Assembly: GCF_008369935.1 (NCBI RefSeq)
Contig: NZ_VTUZ01000002.1
Coordinates: 372,001-436,000 of the forward strand
Direction: 5' to 3'
Length of the DNA: 64,000 nucleotides
DNA from: Paraburkholderia panacisoli
GTDB taxonomy: Bacteria > Pseudomonadota > Gammaproteobacteria > Burkholderiales > Burkholderiaceae
Shown here: positions 52,352 to 60,720 of the stretch, in pieces
Numbering within the stretch: the first letter of the stretch is position 1
How the letters are laid out: the number at the start of each line of letters is the position of its first letter
The notes under the pieces: generated by a model
Database searches by the model: none
Seen by the model: only the letters and a program-made list of their open reading frames with translations
Told to the model about the DNA's origin: nothing
Program-made: the position numbers and the translations under genes

Positions 52352-53074
52352 ATGAACGATCGCGAAGTCGCCGAATACCTGCTCGCCAACCCCGAATTCT
52401 TCGCCGAACACGCGGAAATGCTCGCGACCATCCGGCTCGCGAATCCGCACGGCAAAGCCGCGGTGTCGCTGCAGGAGCGGCAGATGGAAATGCTGCGCGA
52501 CAAGAACAAGCATCTCGAACGGCGCCTCGCCGAACTGCTGCGCTACGGTCACGAGAACGACAGCATCGCGTCGAAATTCAACCGCTGGACCATCCGCGTG
52601 ATGGCCGAGCGCGATCCGTATGCGCTGCCGCGCACGATCGCCCACGGTTTGCGCGATATCTTCGACGTGCCGCAAGCCGCGCTGCGCGTGTGGGATGTGG
52701 CCGAGCCCTACGCCCAGGCCGATTTCGCGCGTCATGTCGGCGAGGAAGTGCGCATTTTCGCCGGCAGCCTCACGACGCCGTACTGCGGCGCGAATACGGG
52801 CTTCGAGGCGGCGCAGTGGCTGGTGCCGGCGGTCAGCGCCGTGGCCGACGACAACGCAGCCGGCAACGCGACATCCGAGTCGGCGCACGTCACGGAATCG
52901 ATTGCGCTGCTCGCACTGCGCGACCCCGAAGGCAACGAGGAAGCGCCCACCTTCGGCCTGCTGGTGATGGGCTCGGCCGACGCGCGCCGCTTTCACGACG
53001 GCATGGCCACCGACTTCCTGACGCAGATCGGCGCGCTGGCAAGCGCCGCGCTGAGCCGTCTGCTGCCGCGCTGA
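52352..53074 (+). CDS. DUF484 family protein
   Basis: 240 aa. N-terminal YLLANPEFFAEHAEML and the coiled-coil-like VSLQERQMEMLRDKNKHLERR (about 38-58) are typical of DUF484, followed by a GAF-like domain (residues 75-240). Function unknown. It sits between dapF and xerC, its conserved neighbours in proteobacteria, 59 bases after dapF. Possibly a regulatory partner of the recombinase or of cell division, but only by association. Confidence 0.9.
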   Translation: MNDREVAEYLLANPEFFAEHAEMLATIRLANPHGKAAVSLQERQMEMLRDKNKHLERRLAELLRYGHENDSIASKFNRWTIRVMAERDPYALPRTIAHGLRDIFDVPQAALRVWDVAEPYAQADFARHVGEEVRIFAGSLTTPYCGANTGFEAAQWLVPAVSAVADDNAAGNATSESAHVTESIALLALRDPEGNEEAPTFGLLVMGSADARRFHDGMATDFLTQIGALASAALSRLLPR

Positions 53075-53122
53075 GCACGCGCTCACCGACGCTCGCCCGC
53101 GCCAGCCGCTCCAAAGCCCACC

Positions 53123-54046
53123 GTGACCGCCGCCGACCCGATCGCCGCCTACCTGTCGAATCTCGAACATGAGCGGCGGCTGTCGGCGCATACGTTGCGC
53201 GGCTACACCCACGAACTCGAAGAACTCAGGCTGCTGGCCAAAGGCCGACCGCTGGAAAGCCTGACCGCCGTCGACATTCGCGGCGCCGTCGCGCGTGCGC
53301 ATTCGGGCGGGTTGACGGCGCGCTCGATCAGCCACCGGTTGTCGGCGTGGCGCGCGTTTTACCGCTGGCTCGCCGGGCGCGTCGAACTGCCGGCCAACCC
53401 GGTCGCCACCGTGCGTGCGCCGAAGCAGGCAAGGACGCTGCCCAAAGCCCTTTCCGTCGACGACGCCGCGCGCCTGATGGACAGCCCGGCCGCCGCATCG
53501 CCCGAAGGTTTGCGCGATCACGCGATGCTCGAACTGTTTTACTCGTCCGGGCTGCGTCTCGCGGAACTGGTCGGCCTCGACGCCCGTTTCACCGACGGCG
53601 ACGGCTACCGTTCCGCCGGCTGGCTCAAGCTGGAATCCGCCGAGGTCGAAGTGCTCGGCAAGGGCAACCGGCGCCGTGTGGTGCCGGTCGGCAGCAAGGC
53701 GGTCGACGCGCTGAACGCGTGGCTCGCGGTGCGCGGGCAGATGGTGAAGCACGACCCGCATCCGCTGTTTCTGTCGGCGCGCGGCAATCGGCTGTCGCCC
53801 AACGTCGTGCGTGAGCGTGTGAAGCGCGCGGCGCTGGTCGCCGGCATTCCCGCCAACGTGCATCCGCACGTGCTGCGGCACTCGTTCGCCACGCACGTGC
53901 TGCAGTCGAGCGGTGATCTGCGCGCCGTGCAGGAGTTGCTAGGCCACGCCAGCATCACCGCCACGCAGGTCTATACCGCGCTCGATTTCCAGCATCTCGC
54001 CCGCGTCTACGACGAGGCGCATCCACGCGCCAAAAAACGCGACTGA
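53123..54046 (+). CDS. xerC: Site-specific tyrosine recombinase XerC
   Basis: Works with XerD at dif sites to resolve chromosome dimers at division; 307 aa. The tyrosine-recombinase residues are all present: Arg145, Lys180, His249, Arg252, His275 and the nucleophile Tyr284 (VYTALD). The N-terminal SAM-like domain covers residues 5-90. The GTG start at 53123 lacks a strong ribosome site. The genome context (dapF, DUF484) marks it as the housekeeping recombinase and not a phage integrase. No dif-like site was recognised nearby. Confidence 0.95.
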   Translation: MTAADPIAAYLSNLEHERRLSAHTLRGYTHELEELRLLAKGRPLESLTAVDIRGAVARAHSGGLTARSISHRLSAWRAFYRWLAGRVELPANPVATVRAPKQARTLPKALSVDDAARLMDSPAAASPEGLRDHAMLELFYSSGLRLAELVGLDARFTDGDGYRSAGWLKLESAEVEVLGKGNRRRVVPVGSKAVDALNAWLAVRGQMVKHDPHPLFLSARGNRLSPNVVRERVKRAALVAGIPANVHPHVLRHSFATHVLQSSGDLRAVQELLGHASITATQVYTALDFQHLARVYDEAHPRAKKRD

Positions 54047-54134
54047 CGCCGCTTCGTGCGGCTCCCGGTCCCCGCTTTCGCTTCACCCGCCGTGTGCTTG
54101 TTGCCACGCGGCCCAATGCTCTGCAGACACCCTG

Positions 54135-55337
54135 ATGAATACCGTTACGCTCAAACCGTCGAAAGAAAAATCGCTGCTGCGCCGCCATCCGTGGGTCTAT
54201 GCCAACGCGATCGACCGCGTCGATGGCAATCCCACGCCCGGCGCAACCGTGCTGGTGCGCGCGCACGACGGCCGCTTTCTCGCGCGCGCCGCCTACAGCC
54301 CGCATTCGCAGATTCGCGCGCGCGTGTGGAGCTTCGACGAAACCGAGCCGATCGACCACGCGTTCTTCAAGCGCCGCGTACAGCGCGCACTCGCGCATCG
54401 CCAAACGATGGTGCACGACACCGGCGCGGTACGGCTGATCTTTGGCGAAGCGGACGGCCTGCCCGGCCTGATCGTCGATCATTACGTCGCCGACGACGCA
54501 GGCCAGCGCAGTCAGATCGTCTGCCAGTTCATGGCGGCTGGTGTCGAGGCGTGGAAGGAAGCGATCGTAGCGGCGCTGGTCGGCGCGATCGGCTGCCCGA
54601 ATGTCTACGAACGCTCGGACGTGTCGATTCGCCAGAAGGAAGGGCTGGAGCAGATCACCGGGGTGCTGGCGGGCGAACCGCCGTCCGAAGCGCTGATCGC
54701 CAGCGAAAACGGCGTGCGTTATCACGTCGACGTGCGCAACGGCCACAAGACCGGCTTTTACGTCGACCAGCGCGACAACCGCCTGCTGGTGCAGCAACTC
54801 GCGCAGGGTCGCGACGTCCTGAACTGTTTTTGCTACACCGGCGGCTTCTCGCTGGCGGCGTTGAAGGGCGGCGCCAAACGCGTGGTGTCGATCGATTCGT
54901 CGGGCGAAGCGCTGGCGCTCGCCCAACAGAACGTGGCAGCCAACGGCTTCGACGCCGCGCGCGCCACGTGGCTCGACGCCGACGCGTTCAAGACGCTGCG
55001 CCGCCTGTACGACGAGGGCGAGCGCTTCGACCTGATCGTGCTCGATCCGCCGAAATTCGCGCCGTCGCGCGAGCACGTGGACCGCGCATCGCGCGCTTAC
55101 AAGGACATCAACCTGACCGGCCTGAAGCTGCTGCGCCCCGGCGGTTTGCTGTTCACCTACTCGTGCTCGGGCGCGATCGACTCCGAGCTGTTCCAGAAGA
55201 TCGTGTCCAGCGCGGCCGCCGACGCGCGCGTCGACGCGCGTATTCTCAAGCGCCTCGGCGCGGGCGTGGATCATCCGTTGCTCACGGCCTTTCCTGAAGG
55301 CGAATACCTGAAGGGCCTGCTGTTGCAAATCGCCTGA
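54135..55337 (+). CDS. rlmI: 23S rRNA m5C methyltransferase RlmI-like (class I SAM-dependent)
   Basis: 400 aa. N-terminal PUA domain (about 1-75; LLRRHPWVYANAI), a central EEHEE-like region, and a Rossmann SAM domain with VLNCFCYTGGFSLAALKGG and the catalytic DPPKFAPSREH. E. coli RlmI makes m5C1962 in 23S rRNA. Ends with FPEGEYLKGLLLQIA. It stands 88 bases after xerC and may be co-transcribed. Confidence 0.9.
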   Translation: MNTVTLKPSKEKSLLRRHPWVYANAIDRVDGNPTPGATVLVRAHDGRFLARAAYSPHSQIRARVWSFDETEPIDHAFFKRRVQRALAHRQTMVHDTGAVRLIFGEADGLPGLIVDHYVADDAGQRSQIVCQFMAAGVEAWKEAIVAALVGAIGCPNVYERSDVSIRQKEGLEQITGVLAGEPPSEALIASENGVRYHVDVRNGHKTGFYVDQRDNRLLVQQLAQGRDVLNCFCYTGGFSLAALKGGAKRVVSIDSSGEALALAQQNVAANGFDAARATWLDADAFKTLRRLYDEGERFDLIVLDPPKFAPSREHVDRASRAYKDINLTGLKLLRPGGLLFTYSCSGAIDSELFQKIVSSAAADARVDARILKRLGAGVDHPLLTAFPEGEYLKGLLLQIA

Positions 55338-55525
55338 TCGCCCATAGTTTCAGGGTTATTTCGCGCCAGGGCGGCGCTCGCGGCAGCGGCTCGAACCCCG
55401 CCCGTCAGCGCGGGCTTGACAGATATGTTTCAATAACCGGCTAGACAGGGCTGCGCGCCATCCGGCTGCCGCGCCCGGCCTATGCTTCCGATCACGCACC
55501 GTTTCACGACCTACAGGCGACCAAC

Positions 55526-56620
55526 ATGATTCCAGTCACCATCCTGACCGGCTTTCTCGGCAGCGGCAAAACGACCCTGCTCAAGCGCATCCTGAACGAA
55601 AAACACGGCATGAAGATCGCCGTCATCGAAAACGAGTTCGGCGAAGAGAACATCGACAACGAAATTCTCGTGCAGGACACGGGCGAGCAGATCATTCAGA
55701 TGAGCAACGGCTGCATCTGCTGCACGATTCGCGGCGACCTGTCGCGCGTGCTGGGCGATCTGGCCGCGAAGAAGCAGGCGGGCGAAGTGGACTTCGACCG
55801 TGTCGTGATCGAAACCACCGGTCTCGCGAATCCGGGCCCGGTCGCGCAGACGTTCTTCATGGACGACCAGATCGCCAGCGAATTTTTGCTCGATGCGATC
55901 ATCACGCTGGTCGACGCGAAGCACGCGAACCAGCAGCTGGATGAGCACGAAGTGGTGCAGCGCCAGGTCGGTTTCGCCGACCGCCTCTTCATCACCAAGG
56001 CCGATCTGGTCGACGAGGAGCACGTGGCCGATCTGCGCCACCGTCTGCTGCACATGAATCCGAAGGCGGCGATCAAGGTCGTCAATTTCGGCGAGGCGGA
56101 CATCAAGGAAATCTTCGATCTGCGCGGCTTCAACCTGAATTCGAAGCTGGAAATCGACCCGGACTTCCTCGCCGAAGACGAACACGCGCACAGCCACGCT
56201 CACGCGCACGACGAGCACGGCCACACCCACACCGACCACGATCACGACAACTGCGATCACGACCACGGCCAGTGTGACCACGAAGGCCACGATCACGCGC
56301 ATCACCACCATGCGCATCACGACGACAAGATCAAGTCGTTCGTATACCGCAACGATCGTCCGTTCGATCCGAACAAGCTGGAAGATTTCCTCGGCGGCAT
56401 TCTGCAGATCTACGGCGAGCGCCTGCTGCGCTACAAGGGTGTGCTGTACATGAAGGGTGTCGATCGCAAGGTCGTGTTTCAGGGCGTGCATCAGATGATG
56501 GGCAGCGATCTGGCCGCGAAATGGCAACCGGTCGAGAAGAAGACCAACAAGATGGTGTTCATCGGCATCGAACTGCCGCAGGACCTGATCACCGACGGTT
56601 TGGACGCCTGCCTCGCCTGA
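55526..56620 (+). CDS. COG0523 (CobW/G3E) GTPase with a His-rich metal-binding insert
   Basis: 364 aa metallochaperone GTPase. Walker A is GFLGSGKT at residues 9-16, the CxCC metal motif is Cys63-Ile-Cys65-Cys66, and the G-base motif is ITKAD near 157. Between the GTPase and C-terminal CobW_C domains, residues 220-265 contain 21 histidines plus two cysteines, fit for zinc or other divalent metals. ZNG1/ZigA/YjiA relatives deliver zinc when it is scarce. A one-cysteine dksA is the next gene on the same strand, the classic pairing for zinc-sparing loci. Confidence 0.92.
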   Translation: MIPVTILTGFLGSGKTTLLKRILNEKHGMKIAVIENEFGEENIDNEILVQDTGEQIIQMSNGCICCTIRGDLSRVLGDLAAKKQAGEVDFDRVVIETTGLANPGPVAQTFFMDDQIASEFLLDAIITLVDAKHANQQLDEHEVVQRQVGFADRLFITKADLVDEEHVADLRHRLLHMNPKAAIKVVNFGEADIKEIFDLRGFNLNSKLEIDPDFLAEDEHAHSHAHAHDEHGHTHTDHDHDNCDHDHGQCDHEGHDHAHHHHAHHDDKIKSFVYRNDRPFDPNKLEDFLGGILQIYGERLLRYKGVLYMKGVDRKVVFQGVHQMMGSDLAAKWQPVEKKTNKMVFIGIELPQDLITDGLDACLA

Positions 56621-57275
56621 GCGTTCTTCCAGTTAGCGGCGCATGGGGTGGCTTGCGCGGTGTCAGGCGCACTGCGCCCTGCCGCTCCGGGCACGCGCAT
56701 CGCATGCACACTCGCGCCGTTAATCATCTGCTGAATACGCGCGAGCCGGCTGAAAGGCGACCGAAAAGTCGCGTGTGTGAAAAGCGCGTGAAAACCCTGC
56801 TGTATTAAAGCGCGCCTGACCATCGCTTTTTGGTCGGGCGCGCGTTATATTTTCGGGATATCGGTGCGCTGTAAGGAGATTTTCGCTAGTTGCGGTGCAA
56901 GATTGTGATTCAGTTACAATACGTGCCCACTGGAGAATGACAACGAATTGCCCGGTCAGCGCGTATCCGCGCCGGGCCAGACGCGGCGCCGGAAAATCTT
57001 GTCCGGGAAGCACGCCGACAATGCCTGCGACAGCCTGAGAAGGCCAGCTGCCGGCGAGCAATACCTCAGGAGCATTTGAGAATCGGTTTCCAGAGGAGTT
57101 CGGCCCCGCATTGGCGTTGCGACGCCCGGCGTGTGGGCGCCAGGCGCTTCGGCGTCACGACAGTCCACCGTCCGTGCCCGCCTTGGCGCTTTGCGTCTTC
57201 GAGGCGCCTTTGCGGGCAATACGAAAGTGCGGGCACTATGTAAGAGTTTTGCCTCACATTGAAGAAGTAAGCCAG
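56621..57275. other. Long gap with terminator-like hairpin and dksA leader
   Basis: No gene is supported. A 12-bp hairpin with one G-U pair (56810-56821 with 56832-56843) ends the GTPase region. TACAAT at 56915-56920 with TTGCGG 19 bases upstream is a possible dksA promoter, which would give a leader near 350 bases. A compound hairpin GCCCG...GCGCG/CGCGC...CGGGC follows near 56949-56976. Confidence 0.45.
56810..56843 (+). terminator. Hairpin after the COG0523 gene
   Basis: GCGCGCCTGACC pairs with GGTCGGGCGCGC (one G-U) around a T-rich loop, and is followed by GTTATATTTT. A plausible terminator of the GTPase transcript, 190 bases past its stop. Confidence 0.5.
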
Positions 57276-57695
57276 ATGACGACGAAACGACTCTTGACCG
57301 AAGCCGAAATCCTGAAGATGAGCGACAAGGATTACATGAATGAGGATCAGCTCGCCTTCTTCAAGAACAAGCTCGAACAGCTGCAGGCGGACATTCTCCG
57401 CAATGCCGGCCAGACGACTGAGAACCTGCGCGAAACCGTAATCGTGCCGGATCCGGCCGACCGTGCAACGATCGAGGAAGAGCATGCGCTCGAACTGCGC
57501 ACGCGCGACCGCGAGCGCAAGCTGCTGAAGAAGGTGCAGCAGTCGATCGCGCGAATCGATTCCGGCGACTACGGCTGGTGCGAGGAAACCGGTGAGCCGA
57601 TCGGCATTCCGCGTCTGCTCGCGCGACCCACGGCAACCCTGTCGCTCGAAGCGCAGGAGCGCCGCGAACTGCGCCAGAAGCTGTTCGGCGACTGA
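57276..57695 (+). CDS. dksA: RNA polymerase-binding transcription factor DksA, one-cysteine type
   Basis: 139 aa, binds in the RNA polymerase secondary channel and, with ppGpp, tunes rRNA and amino acid promoters. The coiled-coil tip has the key acidic pair in PDPADRA (Asp59, Asp62). The four-cysteine zinc finger of E. coli DksA is degraded: only Cys102 remains, with Thr105, Ser123 and Ala126 at the other positions. The fold should be zinc-independent, as in alpha-proteobacterial DksA and in P. aeruginosa DksA2-like proteins. The neighbouring COG0523 gene fits a zinc-sparing theme. The ATG at 57276 is preceded by GAAGAAG. A strong terminator follows. Confidence 0.93.
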   Translation: MTTKRLLTEAEILKMSDKDYMNEDQLAFFKNKLEQLQADILRNAGQTTENLRETVIVPDPADRATIEEEHALELRTRDRERKLLKKVQQSIARIDSGDYGWCEETGEPIGIPRLLARPTATLSLEAQERRELRQKLFGD

Positions 57696-57747
57696 ACGCT
57701 TGCGGCGCGGCTTCGGGTCCGCGCCCTGATACGCTGCTTCGTCGAGA

Positions 57748-57775
57748 GGCGCACGGTGAACCGTGCGCCTTTTTT
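57748..57775 (+). terminator. Rho-independent terminator of dksA
   Basis: Perfect 9-bp stem GGCGCACGG (57748-57756) and CCGTGCGCC (57761-57769), loop TGAA, six T. Confidence 0.95.
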
Positions 57776-57976
57776 CGTTTGTGCGGCGCTGTTTGCGTGA
57801 CGCTGTGATGACCAGCGCACGCGGCCGCTGCCCGGCATTGTCGATATCGCGCCAATCGCTGTGGGTTTCCGCACGCGCGTACGTCTGGCGCCTCCCCACT
57901 TTGCGCGGTCCGCCGCCGCACCATTCCTGCCGCCGTACCAATCCCCCTGTTTTTTGTCTTATGCCGTTTGGCAGCT

Positions 57977-58004
57977 CTTGATATGACCGTGCACGCCCTA
58001 AAAT
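57977..58004 (+). promoter_or_regulatory. Heat-shock (sigma-32-type) promoter of hslVU
   Basis: CTTGATA (57977-57983), 12-base spacer, then CCCTAAAAT (57996-58004), close to the heat-shock consensus CTTGAAA / CCCCATnT. It lies about 130 bases before hslV, whose orthologues are classic heat-shock genes. TTGATA / TAAAAT could also serve sigma-70, with a short spacer. Confidence 0.5.
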
Positions 58005-58135
58005 AAATCGGACATGCGCTGCACGAGCGCGCGCCGGCTCTCCTGAATCCGAGCGTCGCGCGCCGTCCGTTTTCAGGTTTATCCGGTAGCGCGTCGCGCT
58101 GCCGCGCCCTACCCGTTTTGCAAAGAGGAACGCAT

Positions 58136-58672
58136 ATGGAGCAATTTCACGGCACGACGATCGTCTCCGTGCGCCGCGGCGACAAGGTCGCGCTCGGCGG
58201 CGACGGCCAGGTGACACTGGGCAACATCGTCATGAAAGGCGGTGCGAAGAAAGTCCGGCGCATCTATAACGGCAAGGTGCTGGTCGGCTTCGCCGGCGGC
58301 ACGGCCGACGCCTTCTCGCTGCTCGACCGCTTCGAAGCGAAGCTGGAAAAACACCAGGGCAATCTCACACGCGCCGCCGTCGAACTCGCGAAAGACTGGC
58401 GCACCGACCGCATGTTGCGTCGCCTGGAAGCCATGCTGATCGCCGCGGACGCGACCACCACCCTCGTCATCACCGGCAACGGCGACGTCCTCGACCCTGA
58501 AGGCGGCATCTGCGCGATCGGTTCGGGCGGCGCCTATGCGCAAGCGGCCGCCAAGGCGCTCGCCGACAACACCGAGCTGTCGCCCCGCGAAATCGTGGAG
58601 AAGTCGCTGGAGATTGCCGGCGACATGTGCATCTACACGAACCACAACCGCGTTATCGAGACGATCGAGTAA
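58136..58672 (+). CDS. hslV: ATP-dependent protease subunit HslV
   Basis: Threonine peptidase that forms two stacked hexamers with the HslU unfoldase; 178 aa. The catalytic Thr opens [21 protein letters not shown], here at residue 7 behind a six-residue leader MEQFHG that must be removed; E. coli HslV needs only Met removal. The ATG at 58136 follows AGAGGAA. Ten bases separate it from hslU. Confidence 0.96.
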   Translation: MEQFHGTTIVSVRRGDKVALGGDGQVTLGNIVMKGGAKKVRRIYNGKVLVGFAGGTADAFSLLDRFEAKLEKHQGNLTRAAVELAKDWRTDRMLRRLEAMLIAADATTTLVITGNGDVLDPEGGICAIGSGGAYAQAAAKALADNTELSPREIVEKSLEIAGDMCIYTNHNRVIETIE

Positions 58673-58681
58673 GGACCTACG

Positions 58682-60028
58682 ATGAGCACAATGACCCCCG
58701 CCGAGATCGTCTCCGAACTCGACAAACACATCATCGGCCAAGGCCGCGCGAAGAAAGCCGTGGCCGTCGCGCTGCGCAACCGCTGGCGCCGTCAGCAGGT
58801 CGACGAACCGCTACGCCAGGAAATCACGCCGAAGAACATTCTGATGATCGGACCGACCGGCGTCGGCAAAACCGAAATCGCGCGGCGTCTGGCGAAGCTC
58901 GCCGACGCGCCGTTCATCAAGATCGAAGCCACCAAGTTCACGGAAGTCGGCTATGTGGGCCGCGACGTCGACAGCATCGTGCGCGACCTGATGGAAACCT
59001 CGGTCAAGCAGACCCGCGAAACGGAAATGCGCAAAGTGCGGACCAAGGCCTGCGATCAGGCCGAGGACCGCATCCTCGACATCCTGCTGCCGGGCGCGCG
59101 CCCGATCGGGTTCGGCGCGAGTTCGAGCGCCGTCGACACCGCCGACGAAGGCAGCAGCACGCGCCAGACGTTCCGTAAGCGTCTGCGCGAAGGTCTGCTC
59201 GACGACAAGGAAATCGAGCTGGACGTCGAACAGCCGCAAGTGGGTATGGACATCATGGGGCCGCCGGGCATGGAAGACATGACCGAGCAGATCCGTTCGA
59301 TGTTCGCGAACATCGGCGGCGGCAAGAAAACGCGCCGCAAGCTGAAGGTGAAGGAAGCGCTGAAGGTTCTCACCGACGAAGAAGCCGGCAAGATGCTCAA
59401 CGACGAAGAGGTGAAAGCCAAGGCGGTGCAGAACGTCGAGCAGAACGGCATCGTGTTCCTCGACGAGATCGACAAGATCGCGTCGCGCAGTGAAACCGGC
59501 GGTGGCGAGGTGTCCCGTCAGGGCGTGCAGCGCGATCTGCTGCCGCTCGTTGAAGGCACCACGATCAACACCAAGTACGGCATGGTGAAGACCGATCACA
59601 TTCTGTTCATCGCGAGCGGCGCGTTCCATCTGGCCAAGCCGAGCGATCTGATCCCCGAACTGCAGGGCCGCTTTCCGATTCGCGTCGAACTCGACTCGCT
59701 GTCGGTGAACGACTTCGAAGCGATTCTCGTGTCCACCGACGCGAGCCTCGTCAAGCAATACCAGGCACTGCTCGCCACCGAAGACGTGCATCTCGAGTTC
59801 GCCGACGACGGGATTCGCCGCCTCGCAGAGATCGCCTATTCGGTGAACGAGAAGACCGAGAACATCGGCGCACGGCGTCTGTACACGGTGATTGAAAAGC
59901 TGCTCGAGGAAGTGTCGTTCGCGGCCGGCAATCACTCGGGCAGAGCGGTGCAGATCGATGCGGCCTATGTCGATCGTGCGCTGAACGAAGTGGCCGGCGA
60001 CGAGGATCTGTCGCGCTACGTGCTGTGA
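58682..60028 (+). CDS. hslU: ATP-dependent unfoldase HslU
   Basis: AAA+ ATPase of 448 aa that unfolds substrates for HslV. Walker A is GPTGVGKT at 57-64, the pore loop [13 protein letters not shown] follows near 80-92, Walker B is [10 protein letters not shown], and the C-terminus ends SRYVL, which inserts into HslV to activate it. The I domain covers roughly 110-240. AAGGA precedes the ATG. A bidirectional terminator separates it from the convergent regA gene. Confidence 0.97.
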   Translation: MSTMTPAEIVSELDKHIIGQGRAKKAVAVALRNRWRRQQVDEPLRQEITPKNILMIGPTGVGKTEIARRLAKLADAPFIKIEATKFTEVGYVGRDVDSIVRDLMETSVKQTRETEMRKVRTKACDQAEDRILDILLPGARPIGFGASSSAVDTADEGSSTRQTFRKRLREGLLDDKEIELDVEQPQVGMDIMGPPGMEDMTEQIRSMFANIGGGKKTRRKLKVKEALKVLTDEEAGKMLNDEEVKAKAVQNVEQNGIVFLDEIDKIASRSETGGGEVSRQGVQRDLLPLVEGTTINTKYGMVKTDHILFIASGAFHLAKPSDLIPELQGRFPIRVELDSLSVNDFEAILVSTDASLVKQYQALLATEDVHLEFADDGIRRLAEIAYSVNEKTENIGARRLYTVIEKLLEEVSFAAGNHSGRAVQIDAAYVDRALNEVAGDEDLSRYVL

Positions 60029-60090
60029 TGTTCGTGCTGTTGGCGCGTCAGGCTATTTGCATTGCCTGACGCAGGTCAAACATGACGAGT

Positions 60091-60124
60091 AAAAAAACGG
60101 GCTGCCTTTGACGAGGCAGCCCGT
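60091..60124. terminator. Bidirectional terminator between hslU and regA
   Basis: A 12-bp stem around ACGGGCTGCCT / AGGCAGCCCGT. On the minus strand it is followed directly by seven T (A at 60091-60097), making it the terminator of the regBA operon. On the plus strand a T-run lies slightly farther on. Confidence 0.9.
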
Positions 60125-60177
60125 TGTCGTTTTTTCACCGCGGGCGCATGCACCTACGCGCAAGCGCCACGTCGCGC

Positions 60178-60720
60178 TTACTGTTTGACCGGCCGCTTCG
60201 CCAACTTGCGCTGCAGTGTTCGACGATGCATGTTCAACGCACGCGCGGTGGCCGAAATATTGCCGCCATGTTCCGCGAGCACACGCTGAATATGCTCCCA
60301 CTCCAGACGCGCAACCGACAACGGCGTGGGATGCTCGATCGCCTCTTCGGCTTGCAGCGCGCTCGCTTCGCTTTGCAGCGCCGACAAAATCGTTTCGACG
60401 TTGGCGGGCTTCGCGAGGTAATTGTCCGCGCCGTCTTTCACCGCTTGCACAGCGGTGGCGATGCTCGCATAGCCGGTCAGCACCAGCATCCGCGCATCGG
60501 GCTGCAAATCGCGCAACGGCGCGACGAGCGTGAGGCCGGAGTCGTTGCCCAGATGCAGATCCACCGTGATCTCACTGAACTTCTGCTGGTTCGCGAGCTT
60601 GATCGCCTCATCCGCGTTGTGCGCTTCGCTCACCGTGTAGCCACGCCGGGTCAGACCGCGAGCGAGGATGCCGGAGAAAACCTCGTCGTCGTCGATCACC
60701 AGAAAATTCTTTTCGCTCAT
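60178..60720 (-). CDS. regA: Redox response regulator of the RegA/PrrA/ActR family
   Basis: 180 aa. The receiver domain has the acidic pocket IDDDE at 9-13 and phospho-site Asp54, followed by a proline-containing linker and a Fis-type helix-turn-helix at the C-terminus (GNISATARALNMHRRTLQRKL). That is the unusual compact architecture of RegA/PrrA/ActR, global regulators of energy metabolism in response to redox. The start overlaps the sensor kinase stop (ATGA), so the pair is translated together. The partner kinase carries the GGxxNPF quinone motif. Confidence 0.93.
   Translation of the reverse strand: MSEKNFLVIDDDEVFSGILARGLTRRGYTVSEAHNADEAIKLANQQKFSEITVDLHLGNDSGLTLVAPLRDLQPDARMLVLTGYASIATAVQAVKDGADNYLAKPANVETILSALQSEASALQAEEAIEHPTPLSVARLEWEHIQRVLAEHGGNISATARALNMHRRTLQRKLAKRPVKQ

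Larger units (their letters stand above)
57696..58135. other. Gap with dksA terminator and hslVU promoter
   Basis: No gene is seen. It contains the terminator at 57748-57775 and the sigma-32-like promoter at 57977-58004. Confidence 0.5.

Noticed and set aside
53123..54046. Phage or integron integrase
   Set aside because: The gene has XerC residues and sits in the conserved dapF-DUF484-xerC order, with no attachment site or phage genes around it.
56938..57042. 34-codon upstream frame in the dksA leader
   Set aside because: The GGAGA site is too close to the ATG and the peptide has no distinctive features, so coding is not supported.
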